Source: Klebsiella michiganensis
GTDB lineage: Bacteria > Pseudomonadota > Gammaproteobacteria > Enterobacterales > Enterobacteriaceae
DNA length: 64,000 nt
Direction of reading: 5' to 3'
Assembly (NCBI GenBank): GCA_000963575.1
Contig: CP011077.1
Span: 3,844,001-3,908,000 of the forward strand
Part shown: positions 51,766 through 61,086 of the stretch, in pieces
Position numbering within the stretch: position 1 is the stretch's first letter
Layout of the letters: each line of letters opens with the position of its first letter
Translations under genes and position numbers: made by a program
The notes under the pieces: model-generated
The model's input: the letters and a program-made list of their open reading frames with translations, nothing else
Told to the model about the DNA's origin: nothing
Database searches by the model: none

Positions 51766-53787
51766 CTAGCTTTTACGCGCTTTGGCCAACATCTCACGAA
51801 TATTGGCCACATTACTCTGCCCTTTTTGCATCCGTTCTTGCGCAGAAACCACTTTGCGTTCAGTTTCCCAACTCAAATCGTCCTGCGGCAACTCCATCAG
51901 GAACCGGCTTGGTTCAGGCCGTACCAGCTCGCCATACTGCCGACGCTCCCGGCAAAGCGTAAAGGTCAGTTCTTTTTGCGCCCGGGTAATCCCCACATAA
52001 GCCAGGCGTCGCTCTTCATCCACGTTATCTTCGTCGATGCTGCTTTGGTGCGGCAGAATTCCTTCTTCCATGCCCACAAGATAGACATAGGGGAATTCCA
52101 GCCCCTTCGAAGCATGCAGGGTCATCAACTGGACCTGATCGGCTTCTTCCTCGTTTTCACCACGCTCCATCATGTCGCGGAGGGTAAAACGCGTCACCAC
52201 CTGGGTTAACGTCATCGGCTCGTCCAGGTCGCTACCTTCAAGCATTTCCGTCATCCAGCTAAAGAGCTGGTTAACGTTTTTCATACGCATTTCGGCGGCT
52301 TTCGGGCTGGGCGAGGTTTCATACAACCAGCTTTCGTAGTCGATCCCGTGAATCAGATCCCGTACCGCTGCCACCGGTTCGCGCTCGGCAAGCGTAGCCA
52401 CGTCCCGAAGCCAGTGGGTAAAACGCTGCAGAGCATCAAGACCGCGCCCGCTTAGCGTCTGGCTTAGCCCCATATCAAAGCTGGCGGTAAACAGGCCTTT
52501 ATTGCGCTGCATCGCCCACTCACCAAGTTTTTGCAGCGTTGCCGGGCCAATTTCACGCTTGGGTGTATTCACAATACGCAGAAACGCGCTGTCATCATCC
52601 GGGTTCGTCAACACGCGTAAATAGGCGAGCAGATCTTTAATTTCCGGGCGAGAGAAGAATGAAGTACCACCGGAGATACGATACGGGATTCGGTTTTGCA
52701 TCAGCATCTTTTCGAATACCCGCGACTGGTGATTGCCGCGATACAGAATAGCGTAATCTTTGTAGTTGGTTTTATTGATAAAGTGATGAGCAATCAACTC
52801 ACCGGTGACGCGCTCGGCCTCATGCTCTTCATGATTCGCCGTCACGACTTTCAATTCTGCACCGTGCTCAAGCTCGGAGAAAAGGCGCTTCTCAAAAACG
52901 TGCGGATTATTGGCGATCAGAATATTGGCCGCGTTCAAAATACGGCGGGATGAGCGATAGTTCTGCTCAAGCTTGATCACCTGCAGCGCCGGAAAATCTT
53001 TGCTCAACAGAACCAAGTTTTGCGGGTTCGCCCCGCGCCAGGAATAGATAGACTGGTCATCGTCACCGACAACGGTAAAGCGCGCCCGCGTGCCAACCAG
53101 CAGTTTCACCAGTTCATACTGGCTGGTGTTGGTATCCTGGTATTCATCCACCAGCAGATAGCGAATACGGTTTTGCCAGCGCTCGCGAACTTCTGCATTG
53201 CGCTGCAGCAGCAACGTTGGCAGCAAGATGAGATCGTCAAAATCCAGCACGTTGCAGGACTTCAGGTGAGTATCGTAGAGGCCGTAGCAATGGGCAAAAA
53301 TGCGATCCCGCTCGCCCTTCGCCTGCGCGGCAGCCTGTGCCGGGGACAACAACCCGTTCTTCCAGTTGGAGATGGTTGAAATCAGCTGCTGGAGAAGCAC
53401 TTTGTCGTTTTCCAACAGACCTTCGGTTAACTCTTTTAGCAGCGCGGTCTGATCGGTATCGTCAAACAGTGAGAAGTTAGACTTCATCCCTAACGCCGCA
53501 TATTCACGCTTGATAATCTCCAGCCCCAGCGTGTGGAAAGTAGAGATCATCAACCCGCGAGCCTCTTTGCGCCCCAGCGTTTGTGAAACGCGCTCTTTCA
53601 TTTCACGGGCGGCCTTATTAGTAAAGGTCACCGCCGCTATCTGGCGCGCCTGATAGCCACTCTCACGGATCAGATGCGCAATTTTGTTGGTGATAACGCG
53701 CGTTTTACCCGAGCCCGCCCCGGCCAAAACCAGGCAAGGTCCAGTGACAAATTCGACGGCTTGTTGTTGGCCAGGGTTTAAACGCAT
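51766..53787 (-). CDS. rep: ATP-dependent DNA helicase Rep
   Basis: 3'-5' superfamily 1A helicase that clears proteins ahead of replication forks with DnaB; paralogue of uvrD in this window. The start at MRLNPGQQQAVEFV gives 673 residues as in E. coli; a TTG four codons upstream is open. Walker A LAGAGSGKTRV, box II LVDEYQDTN, and DDDQSIYSWRGA. The C-terminal tail, needed for DnaB contact in E. coli, is basic here too (VANIREMLAKARKS). Confidence 0.98.
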   Translation of the reverse strand: MRLNPGQQQAVEFVTGPCLVLAGAGSGKTRVITNKIAHLIRESGYQARQIAAVTFTNKAAREMKERVSQTLGRKEARGLMISTFHTLGLEIIKREYAALGMKSNFSLFDDTDQTALLKELTEGLLENDKVLLQQLISTISNWKNGLLSPAQAAAQAKGERDRIFAHCYGLYDTHLKSCNVLDFDDLILLPTLLLQRNAEVRERWQNRIRYLLVDEYQDTNTSQYELVKLLVGTRARFTVVGDDDQSIYSWRGANPQNLVLLSKDFPALQVIKLEQNYRSSRRILNAANILIANNPHVFEKRLFSELEHGAELKVVTANHEEHEAERVTGELIAHHFINKTNYKDYAILYRGNHQSRVFEKMLMQNRIPYRISGGTSFFSRPEIKDLLAYLRVLTNPDDDSAFLRIVNTPKREIGPATLQKLGEWAMQRNKGLFTASFDMGLSQTLSGRGLDALQRFTHWLRDVATLAEREPVAAVRDLIHGIDYESWLYETSPSPKAAEMRMKNVNQLFSWMTEMLEGSDLDEPMTLTQVVTRFTLRDMMERGENEEEADQVQLMTLHASKGLEFPYVYLVGMEEGILPHQSSIDEDNVDEERRLAYVGITRAQKELTFTLCRERRQYGELVRPEPSRFLMELPQDDLSWETERKVVSAQERMQKGQSNVANIREMLAKARKS

Positions 53788-53870
53788 ACGGTCACTCAAT
53801 GAAAGTCAGGAGGGGACAAAAACAGCGTGGTAGTATAGCGAGCGTAATCAACATGACTCAAGGCACTATC

Positions 53871-54152
53871 ATGGCAAAAACCGCAGCAGCACTGCATATC
53901 CTTGTAAAGGAAGAAAAACTGGCTCTGGACCTTCTGGAGCAGCTTAAAAATGGCGGCGACTTCGAGAAACTGGCGAAGAAGCACTCTACCTGCCCGTCCG
54001 GCAAAAAAGGCGGCCATTTAGGTGAGTTCCGTCAGGGCCAGATGGTTCCTGCGTTCGATAAAGTGGTGTTTTCTTGCCCACTGCTGGAGCCTTACGGCCC
54101 GCTGCACACTCAGTTCGGCTACCACATCATCAAGGTGCTGTACCGTAACTAA
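53871..54152 (+). CDS. ppiC: Parvulin-type peptidyl-prolyl isomerase C
   Basis: Small cytosolic parvulin. The start at MAKTAAALHILVKEE gives 93 residues as in E. coli; the frame is open 24 codons further upstream, overlapping the rep promoter, without support. Parvulin motifs: HILVK, the FEKLAKKHSTCPSGKKGG stretch, LGEFRQGQMVPAFDKVVF and FGYHIIKVLYRN. Confidence 0.97.
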   Translation: MAKTAAALHILVKEEKLALDLLEQLKNGGDFEKLAKKHSTCPSGKKGGHLGEFRQGQMVPAFDKVVFSCPLLEPYGPLHTQFGYHIIKVLYRN

Positions 54153-54155
54153 GCA

Positions 54156-54180
54156 AAAGGCCGGGATAACCGGCCTTTTC
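54156..54180. terminator. Bidirectional terminator after ppiC
   Basis: 10 bp perfect stem AAAAGGCCGG/CCGGCCTTTT, 5 nt loop; it ends ppiC and the convergent membrane-protein gene. Confidence 0.88.
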
Positions 54181-54181
54181 T

Positions 54182-54559
54182 TTATTTAGTCGACTGTAAC
54201 GTCTGTTGGGCTTCATGCTTCAGCAAATGCGTGCCGACCGCCATCTGGAACACCTTAAAAATAATGCCGTTTACGAAGGTGGTCAGCGTAAGGGTAATAA
54301 ACGCCGTCATAATCCAGTCAATCACCGGCATCCCGCTGTGCAGCAAATAGGGGCGATAAATCAGCATCCCGGCAAACACCACCCAATGGCTAAGGCAGTA
54401 GAAGCATTGAAAGAGATGGCCCAGCATCGCATGCTTTTTTGCCGTCCAGCTGCGCAACCCTGCAAAAAGTTCAGTTTGCGTAATGGTCATCGAAATACTG
54501 GCGGCGGCCAGGGCAATCATCAGGCAGACTGGCAGATCTGTGGTTAAGGTTGAAATCAT
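54182..54559 (-). CDS. Small membrane protein with CxxC-SHW motif (DUF1360-like)
   Basis: 125 residues with about three hydrophobic helices (about 8-28, 52-72, 80-105). A motif FQCFYCLSHW (CxxC-x3-W) lies at the start of the second helix. It resembles proteins of the DUF1360 family, function unknown; the family call is from memory of the Cys/Trp pattern. Its ATG overlaps the stop of an Rrf2-type regulator gene (ATGA), so the regulator very likely controls it. E. coli has unrelated yifO/yifN remnants at this place. The paired Cys could bind a metal or form a redox disulfide. Confidence 0.7.
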   Translation of the reverse strand: MISTLTTDLPVCLMIALAAASISMTITQTELFAGLRSWTAKKHAMLGHLFQCFYCLSHWVVFAGMLIYRPYLLHSGMPVIDWIMTAFITLTLTTFVNGIIFKVFQMAVGTHLLKHEAQQTLQSTK

Positions 54560-54996
54560 TCCTCGTGCCCCTTTTCATTGAAATAGCTTATAAATTCGCT
54601 GCCGATGTCTTGCAATGTCAGGCTTTTAAACCGTGCCAGCACCAGCTCTTCAGCCGCACTAAAAGTCTCGGACATCACGCGATTGACTCCCTGCTCCACC
54701 AGGCATTGCGGGTTTTCACTGCGATTGCCTAGCGCAAATAGCCCCGGAGACCCCAGTGCCAGATAAATATCCAGCAGCGTCACTTCGCTGGCCCGGCGAC
54801 ACAACCTCCAGCCGCCGTGATGGCCTTTAGTCGAACAGACGATATTGTTCTCGCGCAGACCGGCGAGCACTTTACGAATAAACGCCGGATTGCCGTCGAT
54901 AAAGGCGGCCATTTGTTCCGATGTAAGCGGCTTGTCCATCTGCTCCAGATGAAGCAGGATGTGCAATGTTGCGGAGAAGGAGTTATTTATTTTCAT
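54556..54996 (-). CDS. Rrf2-family transcriptional regulator
   Basis: 146 residues from MKINNSFSATLHILLHLEQM; a frame open 16 codons further is upstream DNA containing the operator. The winged helix covers about 1-75 (LTSEQMAAFIDGNPAFIRKVLAGLRENNIV, then STKGHHGGWRLCR), typical for Rrf2. The three-cysteine Fe-S cluster set of IscR/NsrR is not present: only one Cys (PQCLVEQG) lies in that region, so it fits the clusterless YwnA/CymR-like branch. A palindrome overlaps its start (separate entry), suggesting autorepression. Coupled by 4 bp to the membrane protein. Confidence 0.85.
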   Translation of the reverse strand: MKINNSFSATLHILLHLEQMDKPLTSEQMAAFIDGNPAFIRKVLAGLRENNIVCSTKGHHGGWRLCRRASEVTLLDIYLALGSPGLFALGNRSENPQCLVEQGVNRVMSETFSAAEELVLARFKSLTLQDIGSEFISYFNEKGHEE

Positions 54997-55015
54997 GTAA
55001 CTTACAATATTACAT
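54995..55015. promoter_or_regulatory. Palindromic operator at the Rrf2 gene start
   Basis: ATGTAA-N9-TTACAT spans the start codon and the 15 bp before it, in a very AT-rich stretch. Rrf2 proteins bind AT-rich dyads of this kind near their own promoters; the assignment is inferred. Confidence 0.55.
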
Positions 55016-55044
55016 AAAAAGTAAGGCGGCAAGATCGCGGGCAC

Positions 55045-55070
55045 AAAAAAAGGCGCCGAAGCGCCTTTTT
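55045..55070 (-). terminator. Terminator of ilvC
   Basis: Minus-strand AAAGGCGC-TTCG-GCGCCTTT with seven T after it, 14 bp after the ilvC stop. Confidence 0.9.
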
Positions 55071-55084
55071 CAATTCAAAACATA

Positions 55085-56560
55085 TTAGCCAGCAACAGCG
55101 ATGCGTTTCATATCGGTCATGTAGCCACGCAGTTTTTTGCCCACTTTTTCGATTTCGTGGTTGCGAATGGCCTCATTTACGTCACGAAGCTGAGCGTTGT
55201 CTACCGCAGCGGCTGGGATCTCTTTACCCAGATCGCCCGGCTGCAGCGTGGTCATGAACTCTTTCAGCAGCGGAACCGCCGCGTAGGAGAACAGATAGTT
55301 ACCGTACTCAGCGGTATCAGAAATAACCACGTTCATTTCGTACAGGCGCTTACGAGCAATGGTGTTAGCAATCAGCGGCAGCTCGTGCAGGGACTCATAG
55401 TATGCAGACTCTTCGATGATGCCAGCGTCAACCATAGTTTCGAAGGCCAGCTCAACGCCAGCTTTCACCATGGCGATCATCAGCACACCTTTATCGAAGT
55501 ATTCCTGCTCGGAAATCTTGCCTTCAAACTGCGGCGCAGTTTCGAAAGCTGTCTGGCCGGTCTCTTCACGCCAGGTATGCAGTTTCTTATCGTCGTTAGC
55601 CCAGTCTGCCATCATGCCGGAAGAGAACTCACCGGAGATGATGTCATCCATGTGTTTCTGGAACAGCGGAGCCATGATGGTTTTCAGCTGCTCGGACAGC
55701 GCGTTGGCACGGATTTTTGCCGGGTTGGACAGACGGTCCATCATCAGCGTGATCCCGCCCTGCTTCAGCGCTTCAGTGATGGTTTCCCAGCCGAACTGAA
55801 TCTGTTTCTCTGCATATGCAGCATCAGTTCCTTCCGCCACCAGCTTGTCGAAGCACAACAGAGAACCGGCCTGCAGCATGCCGCACAGGATAGTCTGCTC
55901 GCCCATCAGGTCAGATTTCACTTCAGCAACGAAGGAAGATTCCAGCACGCCCGCGCGGTGGCCACCGGTTGCAGCCGCCCAGGCTTTGGCAATTGCCATA
56001 CCTTCGCCTTTCGGATCGTTTTCAGGGTGAACCGCGATAAGAGTCGGCACACCAAAGCCACGTTTGTATTCTTCACGCACTTCGGTGCCCGGGCACTTCG
56101 GTGCTACCATCACCACGGTGATGTCTTTACGGATAGTTTCGCCAACTTCTACCACGTTGAAACCGTGGGAGTAGCCCAGCGCCGCGCCGTCTTTCATCAT
56201 CGGCTGTACGGCCTGAACTACGGAGGAGTGCTGTTTGTCTGGCGTCAGGTTAACAACCAGATCCGCCTGCGGGATCAGCTCTTCGTAAGTGCCAACTTTG
56301 AAGCCGTTTTCGGTCGCTTTACGCCAGGATGCACGCTTCTCGGCGATAGCTTCAGCACGCAGGGCATAGGAAACATCCAGACCGGAGTCGCGCATGTTCA
56401 GGCCCTGGTTAAGACCCTGAGCACCGCAGCCGACGATGACGACTTTTTTACCTTTGAGGTAGCTTGCTTCATCGGCGAATTCATCGCGCCCCATGAAGCG
56501 ACATTTACCCAACTGCGCTAACTGCTGACGCAGGTTCAAAGTGTTGAAATAATTAGCCAT
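55085..56560 (-). CDS. ilvC: Ketol-acid reductoisomerase (class II, NADPH)
   Basis: Second step of valine and isoleucine synthesis: alkyl migration and reduction of acetolactate or acetohydroxybutyrate. It has 491 residues as in E. coli, the long class II form with duplicated knotted C-terminal domain. The NADPH-binding motif is VIVGCGAQGLNQGLNMRDSG. Divergent from its activator ilvY; inducible by its substrates through IlvY. Confidence 0.99.
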   Translation of the reverse strand: MANYFNTLNLRQQLAQLGKCRFMGRDEFADEASYLKGKKVVIVGCGAQGLNQGLNMRDSGLDVSYALRAEAIAEKRASWRKATENGFKVGTYEELIPQADLVVNLTPDKQHSSVVQAVQPMMKDGAALGYSHGFNVVEVGETIRKDITVVMVAPKCPGTEVREEYKRGFGVPTLIAVHPENDPKGEGMAIAKAWAAATGGHRAGVLESSFVAEVKSDLMGEQTILCGMLQAGSLLCFDKLVAEGTDAAYAEKQIQFGWETITEALKQGGITLMMDRLSNPAKIRANALSEQLKTIMAPLFQKHMDDIISGEFSSGMMADWANDDKKLHTWREETGQTAFETAPQFEGKISEQEYFDKGVLMIAMVKAGVELAFETMVDAGIIEESAYYESLHELPLIANTIARKRLYEMNVVISDTAEYGNYLFSYAAVPLLKEFMTTLQPGDLGKEIPAAAVDNAQLRDVNEAIRNHEIEKVGKKLRGYMTDMKRIAVAG

Positions 56561-56687
56561 CGTAGAACTCCGTATGTGTCGTGTTGTGCTTATTGTAAGG
56601 GCTCTGCAGCCGTGTCGTGCTGCCTAGAATGAACCCACTATATGACAGGAAATGCGTTGCTTAAATTGATATATTAACAACGTCGCG

Positions 56688-56702
56688 TTGCGATTATTGC
56701 AA
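56688..56702. promoter_or_regulatory. IlvY operator-like palindrome between ilvC and ilvY
   Basis: TTGC-N7-GCAA, directly at the ilvY 5' side. A second, looser dyad (GATATATTAACAA area, 56667-56680) lies beside it; tandem IlvY operators in this gap are known in E. coli. Confidence 0.5.
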
Positions 56703-56725
56703 TGCAAAAACGAGGCTTGATGACC

Positions 56726-57619
56726 ATGGATTTACGCGATCTGAAAACCTTTCTGCACCTGGCCGAAAGCCGCCATTTTGGGCGTAGCGCGCGCGCTATG
56801 CACGTCAGCCCCTCTACGCTTTCACGCCAAATTCAGCGGCTGGAGGACGACCTTGGGCAGCCTCTGTTTTTACGTGATAACCGCACCGTGACGCTGACCG
56901 AAGCCGGCGAGCAATTACGGCAGTTTGCCCAGCACACGCTGCTGCAATATCAGCAGATGCGCCATACGCTCGGCCAGCAAGGGCCTTCCCTAAGCGGAGA
57001 ACTCCATCTGTTTTGCTCGGTGACCGCCGCATACAGCCATCTGCCGCCCATTCTGGACCGCTTCCGCGCTGAACATCCTTCCGTTGAAATTAAACTGACC
57101 ACAGGTGACGCTGCGGATGCGGTAGAAAAAGTAGATTCCAACGAAGCCGATCTCGCCATTGCCGGGAAACCAGAATCCCTTCCGCCTGGCGTGGCTTTCT
57201 CGATGCTGGAAAATTTATCCGTGGCTTTGATTGCCCCCGCTTTGCCTTGCCCGGTTCGGGCGCAGGTCAGCCAGCCGGAACCTGACTGGGCCAAAATTCC
57301 GTTTATTCTTCCTGAGCAAGGGCCAGTTCGCCGCCGGATAGAACTCTGGTTCCGCCGTCAGAAAATCAGTAACCCGGTGATTTACGCTACCGTTGCCGGC
57401 CATGAAGCCATGGTGTCGATGGTGGCGCTGGGATGTGGCGTTGCACTGATCCCTGAAATCGTGCTGGAAAATAGCCCTGAACCGGTACGCAACCGCGTGC
57501 TGGTTCTGGAGCGAAACGATGAGAAAGCGCCGTTTGAACTGGGCGTTTGCGTACAAAAAAAGCGGCTCAATGAGCCGCTTATCAGCGCGTTCTGGAAGCT
57601 TCTACCCGGCAGCCACTAA
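56726..57619 (+). CDS. ilvY: IlvY, LysR-type activator of ilvC
   Basis: Binds acetolactate/acetohydroxybutyrate and activates ilvC while repressing itself. It has 297 residues as in E. coli from MDLRDLKTFLHLAES; an ATG two codons earlier (56720) is better spaced from GAGG and may be the true start. The helix-turn-helix is HFGRSARAMHVSPSTLSRQIQRLE (in parts, about 17-40). Its last 4 codons meet the ilvA end: the stop codons overlap by 2 bases. A terminator for ilvA lies within its coding region. Confidence 0.96.
   Translation: MDLRDLKTFLHLAESRHFGRSARAMHVSPSTLSRQIQRLEDDLGQPLFLRDNRTVTLTEAGEQLRQFAQHTLLQYQQMRHTLGQQGPSLSGELHLFCSVTAAYSHLPPILDRFRAEHPSVEIKLTTGDAADAVEKVDSNEADLAIAGKPESLPPGVAFSMLENLSVALIAPALPCPVRAQVSQPEPDWAKIPFILPEQGPVRRRIELWFRRQKISNPVIYATVAGHEAMVSMVALGCGVALIPEIVLENSPEPVRNRVLVLERNDEKAPFELGVCVQKKRLNEPLISAFWKLLPGSH
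57554..57580 (-). terminator. ilvGMEDA terminator inside ilvY coding sequence
   Basis: Minus-strand 9 bp stem AAGCGGCTC/GAGCCGCTT, 3 nt loop, then seven T, about 36 bp past the ilvA stop. On the plus strand the same bases encode the conserved KKRLNEPL of IlvY. Confidence 0.75.
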
Positions 57620-59160
57620 CCCGCCAGGAAGAAACGGAACGCCGGGTTTTGGGTTTCGTCGTGGCATTCGTAACCCAGTTCGTTGAGCCGGGTTTCGAAA
57701 TCCGGCTCATTTTCACCCAGCTCAAACGCCGCCAGAACGCGCCCGTAGTCGGTACCGTGGCTACGGTAGTGGAACAGAGAAATATTCCAGTGCGTCCCCA
57801 GAGTGCTCAAGAACTTCAGCAGCGCACCCGGTGATTCCGGGAACTCAAAGCTGTACAACCTTTCGCGCAGCGGCTTCGAAGGCCGCCCGCCCACCATGTA
57901 GCGAACGTGCAGTTTCGCCATTTCGTCGTCAGAGAGATCGACCACGCCGTAGCCGCCCTCGCTGAGCTGAGCGATGATCTCTTTACGCTCTTCCAGGCCG
58001 CGCGTCAGGCGCACCCCAACAAAAATGCAGGCATCGTCAGAACTGGCGTAGCGGTAGTTGAACTCGGTGACCGAGCGACCGCCCAGCAGCTGGCAAAACT
58101 TCAGGAAGCTGCCTTTTTGCTCCGGAATAGTGACCGCCAGCAACGCTTCCCGCTGCTCGCCCAGTTCACAGCGCTCAGAGACATAACGTAGCCCGTGGAA
58201 ATTCACGTTTGCGCCAGACAACACATGCGCCAGGCGTTCGCCGCGGATGTTGTGCTGCTGAACGTACTTTTTCATCCCCGCCAGCGCCAGGGCGCCGGAT
58301 GGCTCCGCAACGGCGCGCACGTCTTCGAACAAATCCTTCATCGCCGCGCAGATAGCATCGCTGTCCACGGTGATGATGTCATCCAGATATTCCTGGCACA
58401 CGCGGAACGTTTCGTCGCCGATACGCTTGACCGCCACGCCTTCGGCAAACAGCCCCACGCGCGGCAGCTCAACCGGCTTCCCGGCTTCCAGCGCCGCTTT
58501 CAGACAGGCAGAATCCTCTGCTTCAACCGCAATCACCTTGATTTGCGGCATAAGCTGCTTGATCAGAACCGCTACGCCTGCCGCCAGGCCACCACCGCCA
58601 ACCGGCACAAAGACGCGATCGATATGCGCATCCTGCTGCAGTAGCTCCAGCGCTACCGTACCCTGCCCGGCGATAACTGCCGGGTGGTCAAACGGAGGCA
58701 CATAGGTGAAACCCTGCTGCTGAGAAAGTTCGATGGCTTTGGCTTTTGCCTCATCGAAATTCGCGCCGTGGAGCAAAACTTCACCGCCAAAGGCCCGCAC
58801 AGCGTCGACTTTGATATCCGCGGTTGTCACAGGCATAACGATCAGCGATTTAATGCCAAGCCGGGTGGACGAAAGCGCCACGCCCTGAGCGTGATTTCCC
58901 GCAGAAGCGGTAATCACACCACTGGCTTTTTGCTCGCTGTTCAAACCCGCAATCATCGAATAAGCACCGCGCAGCTTGAAGCTGTGAACGGGCTGACGAT
59001 CTTCACGCTTAACCAAAATGACGTTATCAAGGCGCGAAGAAAGCTTTTCCATTTTCTGCAGCGGCGTTACCTGGACGACTTCGTAAACCGGCGCGCGCAA
59101 TACCGCGCGCAGGTACTCTGCTCCGCCGGGGGCATCGGGTAACGGTTGTGACTCAGCCAT
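57616..59160 (-). CDS. ilvA: Threonine deaminase (biosynthetic)
   Basis: PLP-dependent conversion of threonine to 2-oxobutanoate, the committed step to isoleucine, inhibited by isoleucine. It has 514 residues as in E. coli. PLP lysine Lys62 in HSFKLRGAYSM; glycine loop VGGGGLAAGVAV. Two C-terminal ACT-like regulatory domains (about 340-410 and 430-505) are present. It lies 2 bp after ilvD. Confidence 0.99.
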   Translation of the reverse strand: MAESQPLPDAPGGAEYLRAVLRAPVYEVVQVTPLQKMEKLSSRLDNVILVKREDRQPVHSFKLRGAYSMIAGLNSEQKASGVITASAGNHAQGVALSSTRLGIKSLIVMPVTTADIKVDAVRAFGGEVLLHGANFDEAKAKAIELSQQQGFTYVPPFDHPAVIAGQGTVALELLQQDAHIDRVFVPVGGGGLAAGVAVLIKQLMPQIKVIAVEAEDSACLKAALEAGKPVELPRVGLFAEGVAVKRIGDETFRVCQEYLDDIITVDSDAICAAMKDLFEDVRAVAEPSGALALAGMKKYVQQHNIRGERLAHVLSGANVNFHGLRYVSERCELGEQREALLAVTIPEQKGSFLKFCQLLGGRSVTEFNYRYASSDDACIFVGVRLTRGLEERKEIIAQLSEGGYGVVDLSDDEMAKLHVRYMVGGRPSKPLRERLYSFEFPESPGALLKFLSTLGTHWNISLFHYRSHGTDYGRVLAAFELGENEPDFETRLNELGYECHDETQNPAFRFFLAG

Positions 59161-59162
59161 AT

Positions 59163-61013
59163 TTAGCCTCCAAGCTTGCTTTTATCACGTACAGCGCCTT
59201 TATCCGCACTGGTGGCGAGGCTGGCGTAAGCGCGTAGAGCGAAGGAAACCTGGCGTTCACGATTGCGTGGCGTCCAGGCGGCGTCGCCGCGAGCTTCCTG
59301 AGCTTCACGACGTGCCGCCATTTCCTGATCGGTAAGCTGCAGCTGAATACTACGGTTAGGGATATCGATGGCAATCATGTCGCCGTCTTCAATCAGGGCA
59401 ATATTGCCGCCGCTCGCTGCTTCCGGAGAAACGTGGCCAATCGACAGACCTGAAGTCCCACCGGAGAAACGGCCATCGGTGACCAGCGCGCAGGCTTTGC
59501 CCAGTCCCATAGATTTCAGGAAGGTTGTTGGGTAGAGCATCTCTTGCATACCGGGTCCACCTTTCGGCCCTTCGTAGCGAATAACAACCACGTCACCGGC
59601 AACGACTTTTCCACCAAGGATAGCTTCTACCGCATCGTCCTGGCTTTCATAGACCTTGGCTGGACCGCGGAATACCAGGCTGCCTTCATCCACACCGGCG
59701 GTTTTAACAATGCAGCCGTTTTCCGCGAAGTTGCCGTACAGAACGGCCAGACCACCATCTTTGCTGTAGGCATTTTCCAGTGAGCGAATACAACCTGCGG
59801 CACGATCGTCATCCAGGGTGTCCCAACGGCAGTTCTGTGAGAAGGCCTGGGTAGTACGAATGCCCGCCGGACCCGCGCGGAACATGGTTTTCACCGCTTC
59901 GTCTTTGGTCAACATCACATCGTATTGTTCCAGCGTCTGCGGCAGGGAAAGGCCAAGCACGTTTTTCACTTCGCGGTTCAGCAGCCCGGCGCGATCCAGC
60001 TCCCCGAGAATACCGAGCACACCACCCGCGCGGTGCACGTCTTCCATATGGTATTTCTGGGTGCTTGGTGCCACTTTACACAGCTGAGGAACCTTACGGG
60101 ACAGCTGGTCAATGTCGGTCATGGTGAAATCGATTTCAGCTTCCTGAGCGGCGGCCAGTAGGTGCAGAACGGTGTTGGTGGAACCGCCCATGGCGATATC
60201 CAGCGTCATGGCATTTTCGAATGCCGCTTTGCTGGCAATGCTGCGCGGCAGCGCGGTGGCGTCATCCTGCTCGTAATAGCGCTTGGTCAGTTCAACAATC
60301 CGTTTCCCGGCATTCAGGAACAGCTCTTTACGGTCGGCGTGCGTTGCCAGCAGCGACCCGTTACCCGGCTGAGACAGGCCCAGCGCCTCTGTCAGGCAAT
60401 TCATGGAGTTGGCCGTGAACATCCCTGAGCAGGAGCCGCAGGTCGGGCAGGCAGAACGTTCAACCTGCTCGCTTTGCTCATCAGAAACTTTCGGATCCGC
60501 ACCCTGAATCATCGCATCCACCAGATCGAGCTTGATGATCTGATCGGAAAGTTTGGTTTTCCCGGCTTCCATCGGGCCGCCGGAAACGAAGATCACTGGA
60601 ATATTCAGGCGAAGAGACGCCATCAACATCCCTGGGGTGATTTTGTCGCAGTTGGAGATACAAACCATGGCATCGGCGCAGTGGGCGTTCACCATGTACT
60701 CAACCGAGTCTGCAATCAGCTCGCGGGACGGCAGGGAATAGAGCATGCCGCCGTGCCCCATGGCGATACCGTCATCCACCGCAATGGTGTTGAACTCTTT
60801 CGCTACGCCGCCGGAGGCTTCGATTTGCTCGGCAACCAGTTTACCCAGATCGCGCAGGTGAACGTGGCCCGGTACGAATTGGGTAAAGGAGTTTACAACC
60901 GCAATAATCGGTTTGCCGAAATCGGCGTCGGTCATCCCCGTTGCGCGCCACAGCGCGCGGGCACCCGCCATATTGCGGCCGTGGGTTGTAGTGGCGGAAC
61001 GATACTTAGGCAT
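59163..61013 (-). CDS. ilvD: Dihydroxy-acid dehydratase
   Basis: Fe-S enzyme forming the 2-keto acids of valine and isoleucine. It has 616 residues as in E. coli. Cluster cysteines lie in CISNCDKITPGM and ACPTCGSCSGMFTANSMNC. The C-terminal substrate region has TDGRFSGGTSGLSIGHVSPEA (in part). The 73 bp gap to ilvE shows no separate terminator. Confidence 0.99.
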   Translation of the reverse strand: MPKYRSATTTHGRNMAGARALWRATGMTDADFGKPIIAVVNSFTQFVPGHVHLRDLGKLVAEQIEASGGVAKEFNTIAVDDGIAMGHGGMLYSLPSRELIADSVEYMVNAHCADAMVCISNCDKITPGMLMASLRLNIPVIFVSGGPMEAGKTKLSDQIIKLDLVDAMIQGADPKVSDEQSEQVERSACPTCGSCSGMFTANSMNCLTEALGLSQPGNGSLLATHADRKELFLNAGKRIVELTKRYYEQDDATALPRSIASKAAFENAMTLDIAMGGSTNTVLHLLAAAQEAEIDFTMTDIDQLSRKVPQLCKVAPSTQKYHMEDVHRAGGVLGILGELDRAGLLNREVKNVLGLSLPQTLEQYDVMLTKDEAVKTMFRAGPAGIRTTQAFSQNCRWDTLDDDRAAGCIRSLENAYSKDGGLAVLYGNFAENGCIVKTAGVDEGSLVFRGPAKVYESQDDAVEAILGGKVVAGDVVVIRYEGPKGGPGMQEMLYPTTFLKSMGLGKACALVTDGRFSGGTSGLSIGHVSPEAASGGNIALIEDGDMIAIDIPNRSIQLQLTDQEMAARREAQEARGDAAWTPRNRERQVSFALRAYASLATSADKGAVRDKSKLGG

Positions 61014-61086
61014 GCTTTATTTACTCCAGTCTGTCGGGTAGCAGGCGGTCAGTTGCCGCCTGCCTGATTATATTTTTGTTTAAGAC

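Noticed and set aside
55157..56521. 454-codon open frame antisense to ilvC
   Set aside because: Produced by strong codon bias in ilvC; no ribosome-binding site and no recognisable protein.
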